Counted from the first letter of the stretch, positions 42,856 through 54,615 are shown. The stretch is DNA of 64,000 bases from Dactylonectria macrodidyma (GCA_020744425.1 JAGMUV010000003.1:4588001-4652000), one strand, 5' to 3'. Made by a program: numbers and translations. The notes: generated by a model not told the origin, from the sequence alone.

Positions 42856-42860
42856 CCAGC

Positions 42861-44018
42861 CCCTATTCCAAGCCCTTCTTATTATCATCTGTTCCTAAAG
42901 TTACAGCCACGAGGACTCTGGTACCATAAGCAAATTTCCTGTGCTTTTAGTACGCACAGGTGTTGAGAAGGGCCTTAGTGCGCCGATCACATTTGACAGC
43001 ATCGCCAGCACGGGAGACTCTGAGCGCTACATCAGGACCACGCTTGAGACAGCAGTTGATTTCGTCATGAGCGTGGAGGCCCGTGAAGCTGCTTCATTTG
43101 GTCTCCAGCCCGACCCGAAGCTGCGTGGGAGCAATACTTGAGCTACCCCACAGACCGGTGTCGAAAAGATCTAGGCGACGAGCCGGTAATTGGGCCTAGC
43201 TCCAGGTTTGTTGACCGCAGCAATGTCCAAGCTGGGGTGGTTGCGGCAAAGAAGAGGACGTGTTAGCGAGTCGGCTTGAGGAACGGGTGCTTCAGCGGCG
43301 GGACAGGATGTATGAAACGGAAATCTAAGACTAAATAGAACAGGATATTATAGGAGTCTACGGGATGGGGGGAACAGTCTTCGATGATATGCTGTTAAAT
43401 CCTGCCAGCGACTGTCGCTTTCTAGAACACCTCTCCCATTCTAGTGGTGCTGAAGTACTTGACGATTTATGAGGAGGAGCGTGACAGACCATTTACTGAC
43501 TTTACTACATTCATATAAAAATGTTGAGTCTTTTGTACAAAAGTTATGTGATGACGATCATTGACTTAAATCTGTAAAGCACAACTCCATTTCACGTTCT
43601 CACAGCCCAGTCTGCCTTGTGTCACTCTCCAGTCTCCACCTGTGACTTGTCTACACTTTTCAAAAAGTCCTCGGCTCCATTACTGCAGGCTGCAGTACCC
43701 AGACTCAGTCTGTATGGGCAGGACACTCTAAGCCAAGATGGCTCACGACATACATAAGCATGGCTATCTGAAACGGGGACCTCGGCCACAACTGATGTCA
43801 ACTCCTTCATGGGACAGAAATTATTGGCGTCTCGAGAATGAGAATGACGGTGAAGGTACTATTACGGACTAGGAGCTAAGATATCTAGACGAGGTGGTGG
43901 TAATTTTACGGAATGGGTGTAGAAAGACAACGGCGCGCCTGTTAGCCACCACTCTGCCCTGGCCGCTGGGTATAAGAGACGCAGTGGATACACCAGCCTC
44001 TCGACGACACCAGGTCGA
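42861..44018. other. Decayed region right of the solo LTR
   Basis: Coding-like relics continue (42941-43141: GLSAPITFDSIASTGDSE...; about 43340-43470: GVYGMGGTVFDDMLLNP...) with stops between them. No intact gene. The last part is the 3' flank of the siderophore transporter. Confidence 0.4.
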
Positions 44019-46028
44019 CTAGACGTCCTTGCGGTACGCAGCGAGCCACTTGCGGTAGAACGACTGTGACTGCGCTTGGGTATCTTCATGACCCCCCAGG
44101 TTTCGTTGCGGTACCTCAATTCTCTCTCCATCAAGACCTGTGTTTGTGACAGCGTTCTGCTGCTTGCCTAGGTAGAAGTCTGGCATGAAGAAGGTGGCAA
44201 ACAACGGAACGGCAGCCAAGCAAAGGGCGGTGATGGCAATGTGGCCGTTGACATATGCATACGCACGGATGGCCCCCTGCCTGACTGGACTATTAAAATC
44301 GTAGCTGAGGCGGAGGTCTCTAATGTCATTGTACACTGCCACGATTGTCTCCTCATCGACCCCGGTCATCTCCTTATACATGCGATTGAGCATCTCGTTG
44401 GTCCAGATGGCTGAGGAGACGGCACTGCCTATGGACGAGCCCAAGGTGGACCAAAGGGTGAGCAAGGAGATGATGGAGGCCATGTCTTCATGCGGCACCG
44501 AGGCCTGGCTGCCGACGCGGGCTCCGACGATGTTGAAAGAGCCCAGGCAGAAGATGAGCTGGGCAACGACGAGGCGGGCTGTGTTCTGTGCCATGTTGCC
44601 GTTGCCCGAAACCAGCAGGCCATAACCAATCATTCTTGCCCCAGCACCAAAGACCATCATGGACTTGTAACGGTGCGTCTTCCTCTGGATGAGACCGACG
44701 ATGGGCCCCATAATACTGAGACCCATGGTTGTGATGCCCAGGAAGATGGTCCACTGATATGTTGTCCACTGTTTGATGATGTAGATGTACGAGGAGAAGT
44801 AAGTGTTGCGGACGGACGACGCCATCTGGTTGAATGTGTAGATGGTGACAGCGGCGAGGAACGTGCGGTTCTTGAGGATGCGCTTTGTCATGAGCGGCTT
44901 CGCGGCGAGGTACACCTCGAATAGGACGAAAAGGATGAGCAAAACGAAGCCGACGACCAGCATGGCGATGATGCTCGCGTTGCCCCAACCACCATCAGCG
45001 TCCTCTGCGAGTGTGAAGGGCAGCAGAATGAGTGAAAAGGCAGTTCCGAGGATAATGAGGCCGATAATGTCGATATCGATCAAGCCTGCATAGAGGAGTT
45101 GTATCCAGTAGGCGAAGCCCTTTGACTTGGTGGGCTCCTCGGAGCCATCGCCGGTCCTCAGGCGCTTCGAGGCTGCCATAGTGACCATGCCCATCTTCTC
45201 TCCTCGCCGCTGCATCGCATACAGGGTGAAGATGGCCGGTGTGAGCAAGACGGGCACGACGATGGCAAACATACCCAAACCCCATCGCCAGTCGTCGACG
45301 AAGGCCTCGGCGATGAAGCCGTTGATGGGCACGGTGATGACAAAGGGAACCGAGAGGGCAGCGCCGAAGAAACCTCTCCACTCCAGCGGCGTCAAGTCGC
45401 CGACAATGATATCGCTCAACAAGTCGAGTCCAGATTTTCCGACCGAGGTGAAGCAGATGCCCACTGTGTAGGCGACAAAGGTACTCGAGCTGGCCGCGAT
45501 GACGAAGCCGACGACATAGAAGACGAGGATGACGACGTAGGTGGTGGGACGCGACGTGATATCGGCCAACTTGCCGATGAAGGGCTTGCTGATGGCTCGG
45601 ATGATCTGGCTGGCGGTACTGACGGCGGCGAGCGAGCTGTGCGTCTTGAACGTGGAACTGGCCATGGTGGTGAAGATGCTCGACGTGATGCCCTGGTCGA
45701 GCGCATAGGCAAACATGGTCAGGCCGATGGAGATGCCCAGCAGCCAGAGCAGTATCTTGCCCTTCTTGCCCGACTGGTACAGGACCTTGTTGAAGGCCTC
45801 GACCTTACTGACACCAATCTCAGTGCGGTCTCTGCCCACGGCTGAGGCATCCGTGTCCGAGCGGACGGGGACCGAGTCGTCATGTGGAAGAGAATCATGC
45901 TTGGAGCCATGGTCAGCTTTTCCGGTGTCATCGACCCTTTCTTGGGCCAGCATTGATGAAGACGATACCACGTCTCGGCTGTCGGACTTGAGCCGATCAG
46001 CGCCTGCAGAGTCAGCAGGCGTCGACAT
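44019..46028 (-). CDS. MFS siderophore-iron transporter (Sit/Mir family)
   Basis: A single frame. I start at ATG 46028 (MSTPADSAGADRLKS), because the longer frame to 46157 begins at a non-ATG codon. The product is 669 aa, with a polar N-terminus of about 95 residues and then 14 expected helices. Family marks are VEAFNKVLYQSGKKGKILLW before helix 1, YALDQGITSSIF in helix 1, SKPFIGKLADITSRP, and SVPHEDMASIISLLTLWSTLG with LWSTLGSSIGSAVSSAIW near the end, typical of MirB/Sit1-type ferri-siderophore:H+ symporters. It would import the iron-loaded siderophore across the plasma membrane. It lies with ABC, acyltransferase and NRPS genes, and three SreA-type sites lie 400-530 bp upstream, so iron repression is likely. 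Confidence 0.9.
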   Translation of the reverse strand: MSTPADSAGADRLKSDSRDVVSSSSMLAQERVDDTGKADHGSKHDSLPHDDSVPVRSDTDASAVGRDRTEIGVSKVEAFNKVLYQSGKKGKILLWLLGISIGLTMFAYALDQGITSSIFTTMASSTFKTHSSLAAVSTASQIIRAISKPFIGKLADITSRPTTYVVILVFYVVGFVIAASSSTFVAYTVGICFTSVGKSGLDLLSDIIVGDLTPLEWRGFFGAALSVPFVITVPINGFIAEAFVDDWRWGLGMFAIVVPVLLTPAIFTLYAMQRRGEKMGMVTMAASKRLRTGDGSEEPTKSKGFAYWIQLLYAGLIDIDIIGLIILGTAFSLILLPFTLAEDADGGWGNASIIAMLVVGFVLLILFVLFEVYLAAKPLMTKRILKNRTFLAAVTIYTFNQMASSVRNTYFSSYIYIIKQWTTYQWTIFLGITTMGLSIMGPIVGLIQRKTHRYKSMMVFGAGARMIGYGLLVSGNGNMAQNTARLVVAQLIFCLGSFNIVGARVGSQASVPHEDMASIISLLTLWSTLGSSIGSAVSSAIWTNEMLNRMYKEMTGVDEETIVAVYNDIRDLRLSYDFNSPVRQGAIRAYAYVNGHIAITALCLAAVPLFATFFMPDFYLGKQQNAVTNTGLDGERIEVPQRNLGGHEDTQAQSQSFYRKWLAAYRKDV

Positions 46029-46437
46029 ATTGTCTGGATGAGAGGCTTCGAATTTCGTCTTTGCAGGATTGTAAGACAAAAAGTCAAAGCGAACGCTAGG
46101 ATGACAATGGAAGGGAACGTTGACGCAGGTTGCTTGACCTTGGGTGACCCAGAGCAAAAGAACCTCAACACGTGTGGCTCACACTTTTCATCTCTTTTCA
46201 ACTTCCTTGTTCCATGATCAATGTGCGTGGCGATCCGGCTTAAGGCCGATGGCGTTTCCCACTATTGTAACGGTGTGAACGTAGACAAACCTGTTGGTGA
46301 CCAAATTACATGGGACATTTGTACCATGGTCAAGCCCCCACGCAACCCCTTCATGCTACTGGTATACCCACACTCCACTGATCAACCATGTCCAAGTCTC
46401 GGCAAGAACTTTCCCATCAAATAATACCACCTGGGTG

Positions 46438-46446
46438 TTATCAGAT
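46438..46446 (-). promoter_or_regulatory. SreA-type GATA site ATCTGATAA
   Basis: Plus strand TTATCAGAT; the complement is an exact match to ATCWGATAA, the known site of the fungal iron repressor SreA. It is about 410 bp upstream of the siderophore transporter. Confidence 0.65.
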
Positions 46447-46475
46447 GCAGTTACAGTTCCGAAGGATCAGCAAGC

Positions 46476-46484
46476 ATCTGATAA
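46476..46484 (+). promoter_or_regulatory. SreA-type GATA site ATCTGATAA
   Basis: Exact ATCWGATAA match on the plus strand, 30 bp from the first site. Confidence 0.65.
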
Positions 46485-46551
46485 AAAAAATTTTACCTTT
46501 CCTAGTGCGTGCCGACACCGGATCCCAAGTGAAGCCGATGAGGCTGCTGGC

Positions 46552-46560
46552 TTATCAGAT
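46552..46560 (-). promoter_or_regulatory. SreA-type GATA site ATCTGATAA
   Basis: Plus strand TTATCAGAT. Third exact ATCWGATAA match within 123 bp, which is far above chance for a 9-bp degenerate site. Confidence 0.65.
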
Positions 46561-46823
46561 CGTACTTCTTTTCTCAGCATGTCAATCCTACCCCCTTTGG
46601 GAAGATGCCAAGTTTTACTACGAGGGTGGCGCTTCGGATATTGTCGCAACGGGTGCTAAGGCGTCAGCACTATTTTCCCACTTTTTCAGAAGACAATTAC
46701 GTAGCCAATTCTAATTCTAGTTGAGAGCTACGAGCTTAGTTTTTTCTAACTTTTGACCGCGTCGGGGCGCAGATTATCGATCTGGTATTACATAGTGATA
46801 ATATGAATTACGAATGTGCTACA

Positions 46824-49800
46824 TTATGCCTCTCCTCCCTTGACAGTGGTTTTTGAGGCATCGCAGAGCGCTCTAAACAGACTGTCTGGCCGGGAATACA
46901 GGTCTGGGATAGAACCTAATTCAGCGACCCTTCCACTGTCCATTACAACAACCCTATCACAGGTGGTAACGATGGTATCCAACCGATGAGCCACAGTGAG
47001 AACCGTGGCGTCTCCCATCGTGTCGTTTAACATGGCCTGAAGCTTCGTGTCGGCCCTGCCGTCGATGGACGCGGTGGCCTCGTCCAAGATGACAATCCTA
47101 GATCGCCGCACCAGGGCGCGGGCAATGGAGATTAGCGACCGTTGGCCATGGGAGATGTTGGCACCATTCTCCTTGACTTCCGAGTCTAGATTCAGATTTA
47201 AACTGTCTTGGCTTGACTCGGAGTCGGAACTCTTCTCGGGCCCGTACGAATCACTGCCAGCCTCATTGCCTGGCTTGCCTGTACTTGACCCGTCAGTGCC
47301 TGATTGGTCATCGACAAGTCCAACCCTTCTCAAACATTGGCACAGCCAGGCGTCATCATATTGCTGAAATGGGTCCAGATTGTACCGGATGGTGCCGGCC
47401 AAGAGGACAGCATCTTGGCTGATGACAGACAAGCTTGACCGGAGTAGATGTAGTCCAACCGTATGGATGTCAACTCCGTCGATAAGAATCTTACCGCTTG
47501 TGGGCTCTGTAATCCTGAGCAATGCAGAAATTACTAATTTTCAGTTAGTCAGTATCAGATCAATTGTAGTCTAGATGACTGTGAAGGAAAATGAAAGTGG
47601 CTTAGATACGTACACGTAGTTTTTCCTGCACCAGTTCGGCCCACGATGCCAACTTTCTCGCCGGGTTTTATATCCAACGTGACGTCTTTGAGCGCCGGTT
47701 CCAAGCCGGGGCGATGGCTAAGCGTCAGTGACTGGAACTGCACACGGCCAGCATGAGGCCAGTTACTGGTCTTCAGGCTGCTGTCCACACGGTCGACCTC
47801 ATGTGCAGGCTCCTGCTCAATGTTATACGCATAGTGAAGCATTCTCTCGACCGAGTTCATGTTGTTCTCGATCTCGGCGCTTTGGCGAATCATGTTGCCA
47901 AAGACAGCCTGTGCCGTGACGACGTATGACAGCACCACGCCTCCAGACGAGGCGCCGATGTCTTTTCGGAGCCCCACGACGAGCAAGCCGGCAGCGAGAA
48001 CGAGTGCTGCTCCGCAGAGATCCAGACGGAGATTCAGCCAGCGCTGACAGGCCACTGACAGCCAGTAAGCCGTGTTCTCGGTGTCGATCTTGCGCGAGTT
48101 GTCCTCGAGAAATCGTGGCACGGCGCCAAACGCCTTCAGGGTGGGCAGACCGGACAACGACTCGCCAAAGTGCTCGTATATACGGCTACGGAGCAGGTTG
48201 TTAAGACGACGCAGCTCACGAGAAGACGGCCGGTAGTACATGCCTGTCCAGATGTAGGCAAGGAGGAGGACGGCAGCGATAGCAAGAAACCATGGAACGA
48301 CGATCGCCACGACGATGATGGTGCCCACGACCTGCACCGTCGTTGAGATGAAAAGCCGCAGCGTCTCTCCCACGACGTTGTCCACGGCGTCGACGTCTCT
48401 ACTAAAACGGTGCGTGATGCGACCTTGCGGCGTTGTATCAAAGAAAGCCACGGGCGCATGCAACACCTTGAACATAGCCGCGTAGTGAAGCTTGTTGGAG
48501 CACCAGAAGCAGAACAGAGCAAAGGTTGCGCTCATGCAGAACAGGCCAAGCGACTGGCCAATACCAAACGCGGCGTAACCTCCCATGTATGCGTCCTCCG
48601 AAATGGACGCGTATTTGATCCTTTGCCACCAGCTCAGCCATAGCGGTGAGACAATGCTAGTTCCTTGGTAGATGGTGATAGATAGGACCAAGAGTGGCAA
48701 GGTGAGCCAGGCATTTCCCATCCGCACGTACCGGACGTATGTCATGCCACTAACAGAGCCAACAAGTCTCTCCTCTTTCTGCATGATCTCATTGCCTCGG
48801 CCATCCTTCTTGGCCTTTGGCTTTGACGTTTGGCCAGTGACAGTCTCCTGCTGCTCCTGCGCGTCCTTGGCCTCATTCTCTTGGCACTGCAGTCTTCCAG
48901 AGTCACCATCACGTTGAGTTGATTCCGAGTCCGAGTCCGAGTCCGAGTTTGAGTTTGTGGTGAGTGAAGGGCCCACAAACTGAGTAAAAGGGCCGTCCCG
49001 GTTCAACAGACGCTCAGGCGAGCCTTGTTCCACAATACGACTCTTTTCCATGTAGACGATATGATCCGCCTGCCTGGCAAAATTCATCGAATGCGTCACT
49101 AGAACAATAGTGGCGGCCTTCTCCCTCCGTGCCTGGTTGACTACCATGTCAAAGACACGGGCACCAACATGGGCGTCCAGGGCAGAGAAGCAGTCATCGA
49201 GGAGGAGGAGCTGACTTCTCCCATACATGGCCCTAGCCAGACTCACGCGCTGTTTCTGGCCGCCCGACAGAGATACGCCCATCTCGCCAACGACGGTCAT
49301 GTCCCCCTCGGGCAGCCTCTCGAGATCTTTGTGCAGGCAGCACCAGGTGAGTACCTGGTTATACCATGCCAAATCCAGAGGCCTTCCAAAGACAATATTC
49401 TCCCGCACCGTCTCGCTGAGTAACCAGGCCGACTGTGGGGCCAAGGCAAGCTGGGATGATGACAATGAGTTCTCGAGGTTAAGCCGGCATGAACGAGCCT
49501 GAACGAGCTGCATGTCTCCCAGGAGCGCGCCGAGTACCGATGACTTGCCTGACGCCACGGGGCCCACGACACAGACGAGTTGGTTTCGTTTTACCACCAG
49601 CGAATCGAGGTATAGTCTCTGGGACTGGCTCGCAGTCACCTTGCTATCAATCTCAGGTGCAGCCGTACTCTCGACTTGCTTGGTATCTGCATCGGCGTCG
49701 TCTGCCATGAGTTCCTCATCGTCGTGATAAGCAAAAGTAGCATCCTCAACTTGAACCACCACATCATCTGGTGACTTATCACCTGCACTCTTGCCAGTCT

Positions 49801-51208
49801 CCGAGAGTGTTACAGCCTTCGTACTGGGACCCGTGTCAGAGGCAACCATAAACACGGCCAGACGCTCGAGTGCTGCACGAGCATCCGCAATGGCCGAGAG
49901 TGCAGTGGGCAAAGCCTGCAACGGCGTTCTCAGCAGCAAGAAAAAGGCAAGCCCAGAGAAGACTACGCTAGCATCCATGCCATTCTCATTCGTCGCTCCA
50001 TAGCAGACGATACTGACAACGGCGGCCAGCGTGGGGGCCGTGTACGAGACGGCCGTATTGAGAGCCCTCAGGAGCATTCTCTTGCGGATGTAGACGACCT
50101 CGTCGGACCTTAGCTTCCCAATCTTTGCGAGAAGGCTCTTTTCATACGCATTACTCTTGACGAGGCGGATGGTCGACACAGCCTCAACGACAGCTTTGAC
50201 TCGGGCGTCGGTGAAGGGCATGCTGGCCCGGCGAAGGCGCAACAGCCGGCCCATCATGAAGGTCTGCAGGGGATATAGCAGCACCAGCAGACCGAATCCA
50301 GGCAGCGCGCTGTAGCCCAGCGACCACACTGTGAGGGCGAAACAGAGGAGCATCTGGAGGATGCTGGTCCATGCAGAGTGAAAGAAGCCGCAGCAGAAAT
50401 CCACTCGTGTCACGTCCGCGCTCATCAGACTCATCAATTTGCCCGTGCCCAGGCCGCGTTTGAGCTTGGCCTTCTCAGTGAGTTGCGTTGTCGCCCTGCG
50501 GTAGATGGCATGCATGAGGGCGCCTCTCAGCATGATACCTGTCGTGTAGGATCGGTAGAAGCCGTGGACGTTGGACGTGACGGAGCAGACGAGCAGCAGA
50601 AACAGGCCTACAGCGTAGCCGAATCCTGCGCGCAGGGCCTGCTTGGACGGATCGGACAGAGTGGCGATGAGAAACCTGATGAGAAGCGGCGAGAGCATTT
50701 GCAACAGGTCTCCGCACATCTTGAAGAGACCGCCCAGCCAGAACCACCGGAAGCAGACGTCGTTGAGAGCCAAGGTCAAGACGGTAGTGTCAGTCGTGCG
50801 CCTCGCCCAGAACGGCCTCCATGTAAGTGGCCCGGATAGGGTCTTTCGACTCTTGTTCTTCTCAAGCCTGGCGGACCAGCTCTTCTCTAGTCGATCCGCA
50901 TGGTCCTCAGCCAACCTGTTGCTGGGCATGTCGTACAGGTCGTCAAATTGGAGGGGTCGCGTATAGCCCGTTCTTAGAACAGGACTCAGCCAGTTGAATG
51001 TCAAGATAGACAGCAAGTTAGCCGTCGACTCGGGCAACGCGATTTTCTCCCCAATTGCGACACCAACTCCATCCTCCACATTGCCTGGACTTGAAGTTGA
51101 GCTCAAGCTCCGTGCCGTCAGCCGTTTCTCGATAGGTTTGGTGGACAGAAACGGTACCCTCCTGTACCATTTCCGGGGAGGGAAGCTTTTCCCGTCATTG
51201 CTCGTCAT
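46824..51208 (-). CDS. ABC-C (MRP-type) full transporter
   Basis: Two exons on the minus strand: 51208-47614 and 47533-46824, with an 80-bp intron inside the second Walker A (GAGKTT|LISALLRI). I start at ATG 51208 (MTSNDGKSFPPRKW); the longer frame begins at a non-ATG codon. About 1,434 aa with layout TMD1-NBD1-TMD2-NBD2. NBD1 has GPVASGKSS (about residue 550), LSGGQKQRVSLARAMYG and LLLLDDCFSALD. NBD2 has GRTGAGKTT, ISHGQRSLISIARALV and IVILDEATASID. Acidic Ser-rich insertions follow NBD1 and interrupt NBD2. Such exporters expel organic anions or peptides; next to a siderophore NRPS, export of the siderophore or of its breakdown products is plausible. It is divergent from the acyltransferase gene. 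Confidence 0.9.
48920..48955. repeat. GAGTCC/GAGTTT hexamer repeat inside ABC gene
   Basis: About five tandem GAGTCC-type hexamers on the plus strand encode an alternating Asn/Ser-Asp run after NBD1. The length probably varies between strains. Confidence 0.6.
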
Positions 51209-52480
51209 GTTGTGAGATGAATTCGCGCCTGCTTCGTGACAGATCGAAAAGCGCGGAATATGAAGCACTCGCGGCCTGTCGTTTGCATTTTACCATCAAC
51301 TTTTGTTTAACACATGTCCTACGGGTTTTACTGAGATGCTCGTGGAATGAAAGGGGCGTCCACGATCGAATTCTAGAAATCCAAAAAAATCTCCGATTCC
51401 GGACCAACGCAAGGTCCTTCCGTACAGCGTTACATGGAGTGACGTGCGTGTGGAACATACCGAAGGGTTTGTACGTAAATAGTGAAGAGAGAGATGATCA
51501 GTTTTAGTCATTCTCATGTCATCCTTGGCATTACCTAAAATCCATGGTAAAAATGACTCCACATGTTTAGTGCGCCTGCCGTACAAAGCTTGACTTAAAA
51601 AAGGTAGGCGGACGCTAAATTAAAGTACCGGGCCGAACGCCGACACAGAAACTGCCGTGTGGGGACCAATGAATGTTACTGTTACAGGGAAGAGGCATGC
51701 GTCTCAATTTCTCAACACAATCCTCCAGGGTAGGCAAGACGACATAAGACCGCATCATCAACCCCCAATGTCAACCTTTGCTTGAAGCACATAAGAATCC
51801 CGGCTAAGATAGCAGTACCTCATATAAACTGTTAAATCTATCATAATAGAGGGATTCTTTGTTTTTTTTGGGCTAGTAAGTAGCTTGTGTGACTCTCGGT
51901 TAAGAGTGTCTCAATTGGATGGCTGATCATCTCACCATGTTCTAGCGCACGAGTCCACCCACCATCTTGTCCGCTGGTAGTAATTAATGCAATGATCAAA
52001 CTGGAGACCTACGTCACCCAAAGGATGATCAAAGTTCACGGGCATGTTTCCTAACTTGGATGAGCTGCGCCCCTTGGATCGACATCATTCTCTCTGGCCC
52101 TTCTGATGCCACACCAAGACTTGGTTGGTCCACGGGGTAGTTGTTTGTGACATGTTTGCGTTACGATGAGATGCGCAGAGAATCCTAGAGCTGGGGAACT
52201 TCAGTTCAATGCTACATGGACAAGCAATACGGTATAAATAATATACGAGATAGACATGTCGGCAACTTTTGATGTTTCTTCCATAGTCTTTAGTGTTTCT
52301 TATCAAGCTGATTTATCTACAAGCCTTGCGTCCTCTACCATCTAGCAGCCAAGCGTGCATTCAGACAGTAAGTGCTTTCTTTGTAGGATGTATTTCGATT
52401 TTAGCCTCTTTACGCAGAGTCGGTAGGCGTGCCCAGCTCGGAAACTCACAGAATAGCAGGTTTTGCAACATCATTGAAAA
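51209..52480. other. Divergent promoter of ABC transporter and acyltransferase
   Basis: 1.27 kb without a supported gene. Several HGATAR sites occur (for example AGATAG near 51810 and 52245, and paired GATA cores around 52300-52320), consistent with weak iron control. None matches ATCWGATAA exactly. Confidence 0.4.
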
Positions 52481-53779
52481 ATGGGTAGCATATTTTTCGA
52501 AACGCAGCCTCGCGATGAGGATTCGCTGAAAATGCCCAACAAGATTTCTTTCAGGCTACCCGATGGCGACACCGAGATGTGGATTTATACCGCGAGCAAT
52601 GGCGCTGGCACCGACTACATCGTCGGATCTAGCGACAGAGCGTTGGCTAGGTGGACGACTGATGGTACGCAGACCAGAGTCTCACCGGCTATGGTAAACG
52701 ATGATAGAGCTCAGTTTGGCGATGTCTTTCAGCTTGAGCTGCTGAGTTGGGATGCCAACGACCTCCGCTCCTCGTTTGGGTCTGCCAAGCAGCACCAGGA
52801 TCTGGCGCTGGCATGGGCCTCGGTGTATGCCTTATGGCTGCACCCCAACCACCGAGACGACGACTTGATGGCTGTATCGGTCGAAAACGAGCGGTTGGGT
52901 GACTACATACGATGCACTGGCTTGGGGGTAGCATCACCATTCTCGCCGAGTGTAACAACATCGACAGCATCAACGACAGGAGACTCCATCTACTGGCTCT
53001 ACCGCGAGGCATTTTGGCAGGGAGCAGGCGCACCGGACTCTCAGCACTGGCTCCGGTCCCGTCCCGAAGTGACCAACTTTCCAGGGTTCAACGGAACGCT
53101 CGGCATCTTTGCCAGCCAAGTGGGATTCACACGCAAAGGCAATGTTTGTACGGTCCACCCGGTGCGTCCACCTAAGCCCAAGCCCGGTACTGTCATCTAC
53201 TCTCGATTCATAGTCGAGCTCGGACAGCAGCTGCAGATCCTGCACATCGACGCTGAGGACCCAGTGCACTTTGAAGCGTACAAGCGGTGGCAGAACTCGG
53301 ACCGCGTCAACGCCTCATGGCAGGAGCGTGGGCCGGATGAACATCACAGGAAATACTTGGCAGAGCAGCTGGCTGACCCACACACAATGTCGTGCGTCTT
53401 CCAGTGGGATGGTCAGCTGGCTGGGTACACGGAGTTGGGATGGGTTAAGGAGGACAACGCGGCTTGCTTCTTTAGCTCAAACTGCAACATTGTGGTGGGT
53501 GAACACGACCAGAACTCGCACATCATCGTCGGCGAGGAGAGGTTCCGCGGAGGTAAAAGGTACCAGGCTGTGGCGACGTCGATCAAGCATTGCTGCTTCT
53601 TGCGAGACCCGCGCACTAGACAGGTCATTGCCGAGCCTCGATTCGACCTGGCCCACGTTCAAATCCAGAACAAGTATTTGCCGCAGGAGAAGAAGAAGCG
53701 CTTCCATCTGCCACATAAGACGGCTATGTTGTTCGCTCTACAACGAGACCGTTTCTTTCAGGAGGGATATTTTGTGTAG
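52481..53779 (+). CDS. SidF/SidL-type hydroxyornithine N-acyltransferase
   Basis: A single frame of 432 aa starting MGSIFFETQPRDED. The C-terminal half is the siderophore acyltransferase (AlcB/IucB-like, Acetyltransf_8) domain: HFEAYKRWQNSDRVNASWQE near residue 265, then MSCVFQWDGQLAGYTELGW, where the acyl-CoA-binding strand lies, and VATSIKHCCFLRDPRTRQVIAEPRFD. In fungi these enzymes acylate N5-hydroxyornithine, with acetyl-CoA (SidL) or anhydromevalonyl-CoA (SidF). Which donor is used cannot be read here. The protein ends EGYFV, so it lacks a PTS1 signal, unlike peroxisomal SidF. It lies 0.84 kb before the NRPS on the same strand and would supply its building block. Confidence 0.88.
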   Translation: MGSIFFETQPRDEDSLKMPNKISFRLPDGDTEMWIYTASNGAGTDYIVGSSDRALARWTTDGTQTRVSPAMVNDDRAQFGDVFQLELLSWDANDLRSSFGSAKQHQDLALAWASVYALWLHPNHRDDDLMAVSVENERLGDYIRCTGLGVASPFSPSVTTSTASTTGDSIYWLYREAFWQGAGAPDSQHWLRSRPEVTNFPGFNGTLGIFASQVGFTRKGNVCTVHPVRPPKPKPGTVIYSRFIVELGQQLQILHIDAEDPVHFEAYKRWQNSDRVNASWQERGPDEHHRKYLAEQLADPHTMSCVFQWDGQLAGYTELGWVKEDNAACFFSSNCNIVVGEHDQNSHIIVGEERFRGGKRYQAVATSIKHCCFLRDPRTRQVIAEPRFDLAHVQIQNKYLPQEKKKRFHLPHKTAMLFALQRDRFFQEGYFV

Positions 53780-54615
53780 ACAGTCAGCATAACCTCAATT
53801 TCATGCAATTCTTTTTTATGGGTCAAATTTAAAGTCGTAATGGAGGGTTCAGAGTGCCTCGAGTACATGAATACGAGTTTGGGTGACATCGAACAGGGTC
53901 CAACTTTAATGAATCATGGCGCGTGGGATCGACAGCGGCGGTACTGAATTGGGAGAGAAGCCAAGCGAATTTGGCAATCCCCGCACCCTGACGGCCTTTG
54001 TCCATGATCCGTTTGGCATCACAGGCAATGCAGGTAACAGGCCACGAAGGTGGTGGTATAAATGGAGTTAGAAAGGAACTTGAGTTTTGGAAGAGTCTCT
54101 GGGAGGACCAGGGGGTTGTGCGTGATATTTTCAACCCTACCGGATGATTCCGAGCTGCCCCCGGTAAGACCGTAAGCAGACAAGGTTTGAGGGATCGACA
54201 TGGGAAAATTCGAGTAGCCGCGAATATTTGATGAGAATTATCTAATCAGATGATCTGGAGGCCGCAATTGACACAACCTCGGGGAGGCGGAGCCCTCTCA
54301 TGTGGGAAGGTCCCCCACGCTCGGTTGAGAGCCGGACAGCGATGACGCACTATGCAAGGCCGTTGGAATCATTGTTCGGACGTTTGACTCTATGAAGATA
54401 ATAGAGATACCCGGGGGGTATTTGGGAGCTTTTGTAGGGCCGCCTTGCGACCGAGAGCGGCAGACATGCCTTGGAAGGCTTCGAATGAGGCTCACTGATA
54501 TAAGTCAGTATGGCTGGTGGCTACGCACAGTACGCACATGGCAAGATCGTCCCAAAGCTCATACAGTCATACCCACGAAGTTGCAGTGAACAAAAGAAAA
54601 AAAACGTATAGCAAC
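53780..54615. other. NRPS promoter region
   Basis: About 0.84 kb. No gene. GATA cores occur at about 54238-54250 (TTATCTAATCAGATGATC, two near-matches to the SreA site) and near 54397. Confidence 0.45.

Larger units (their letters stand above)
46029..46823. other. Intergenic, promoter of the siderophore transporter
   Basis: About 0.8 kb between the ABC gene 3' end and the MFS start. Small open frames here have no protein features. It contains the three iron-regulatory GATA sites listed separately. Confidence 0.5.

Noticed and set aside
44490..45845. Long plus-strand open frames opposite the siderophore transporter
   Set aside because: They are antisense shadows of a GC-rich coding strand. 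The minus strand carries the conserved transporter.
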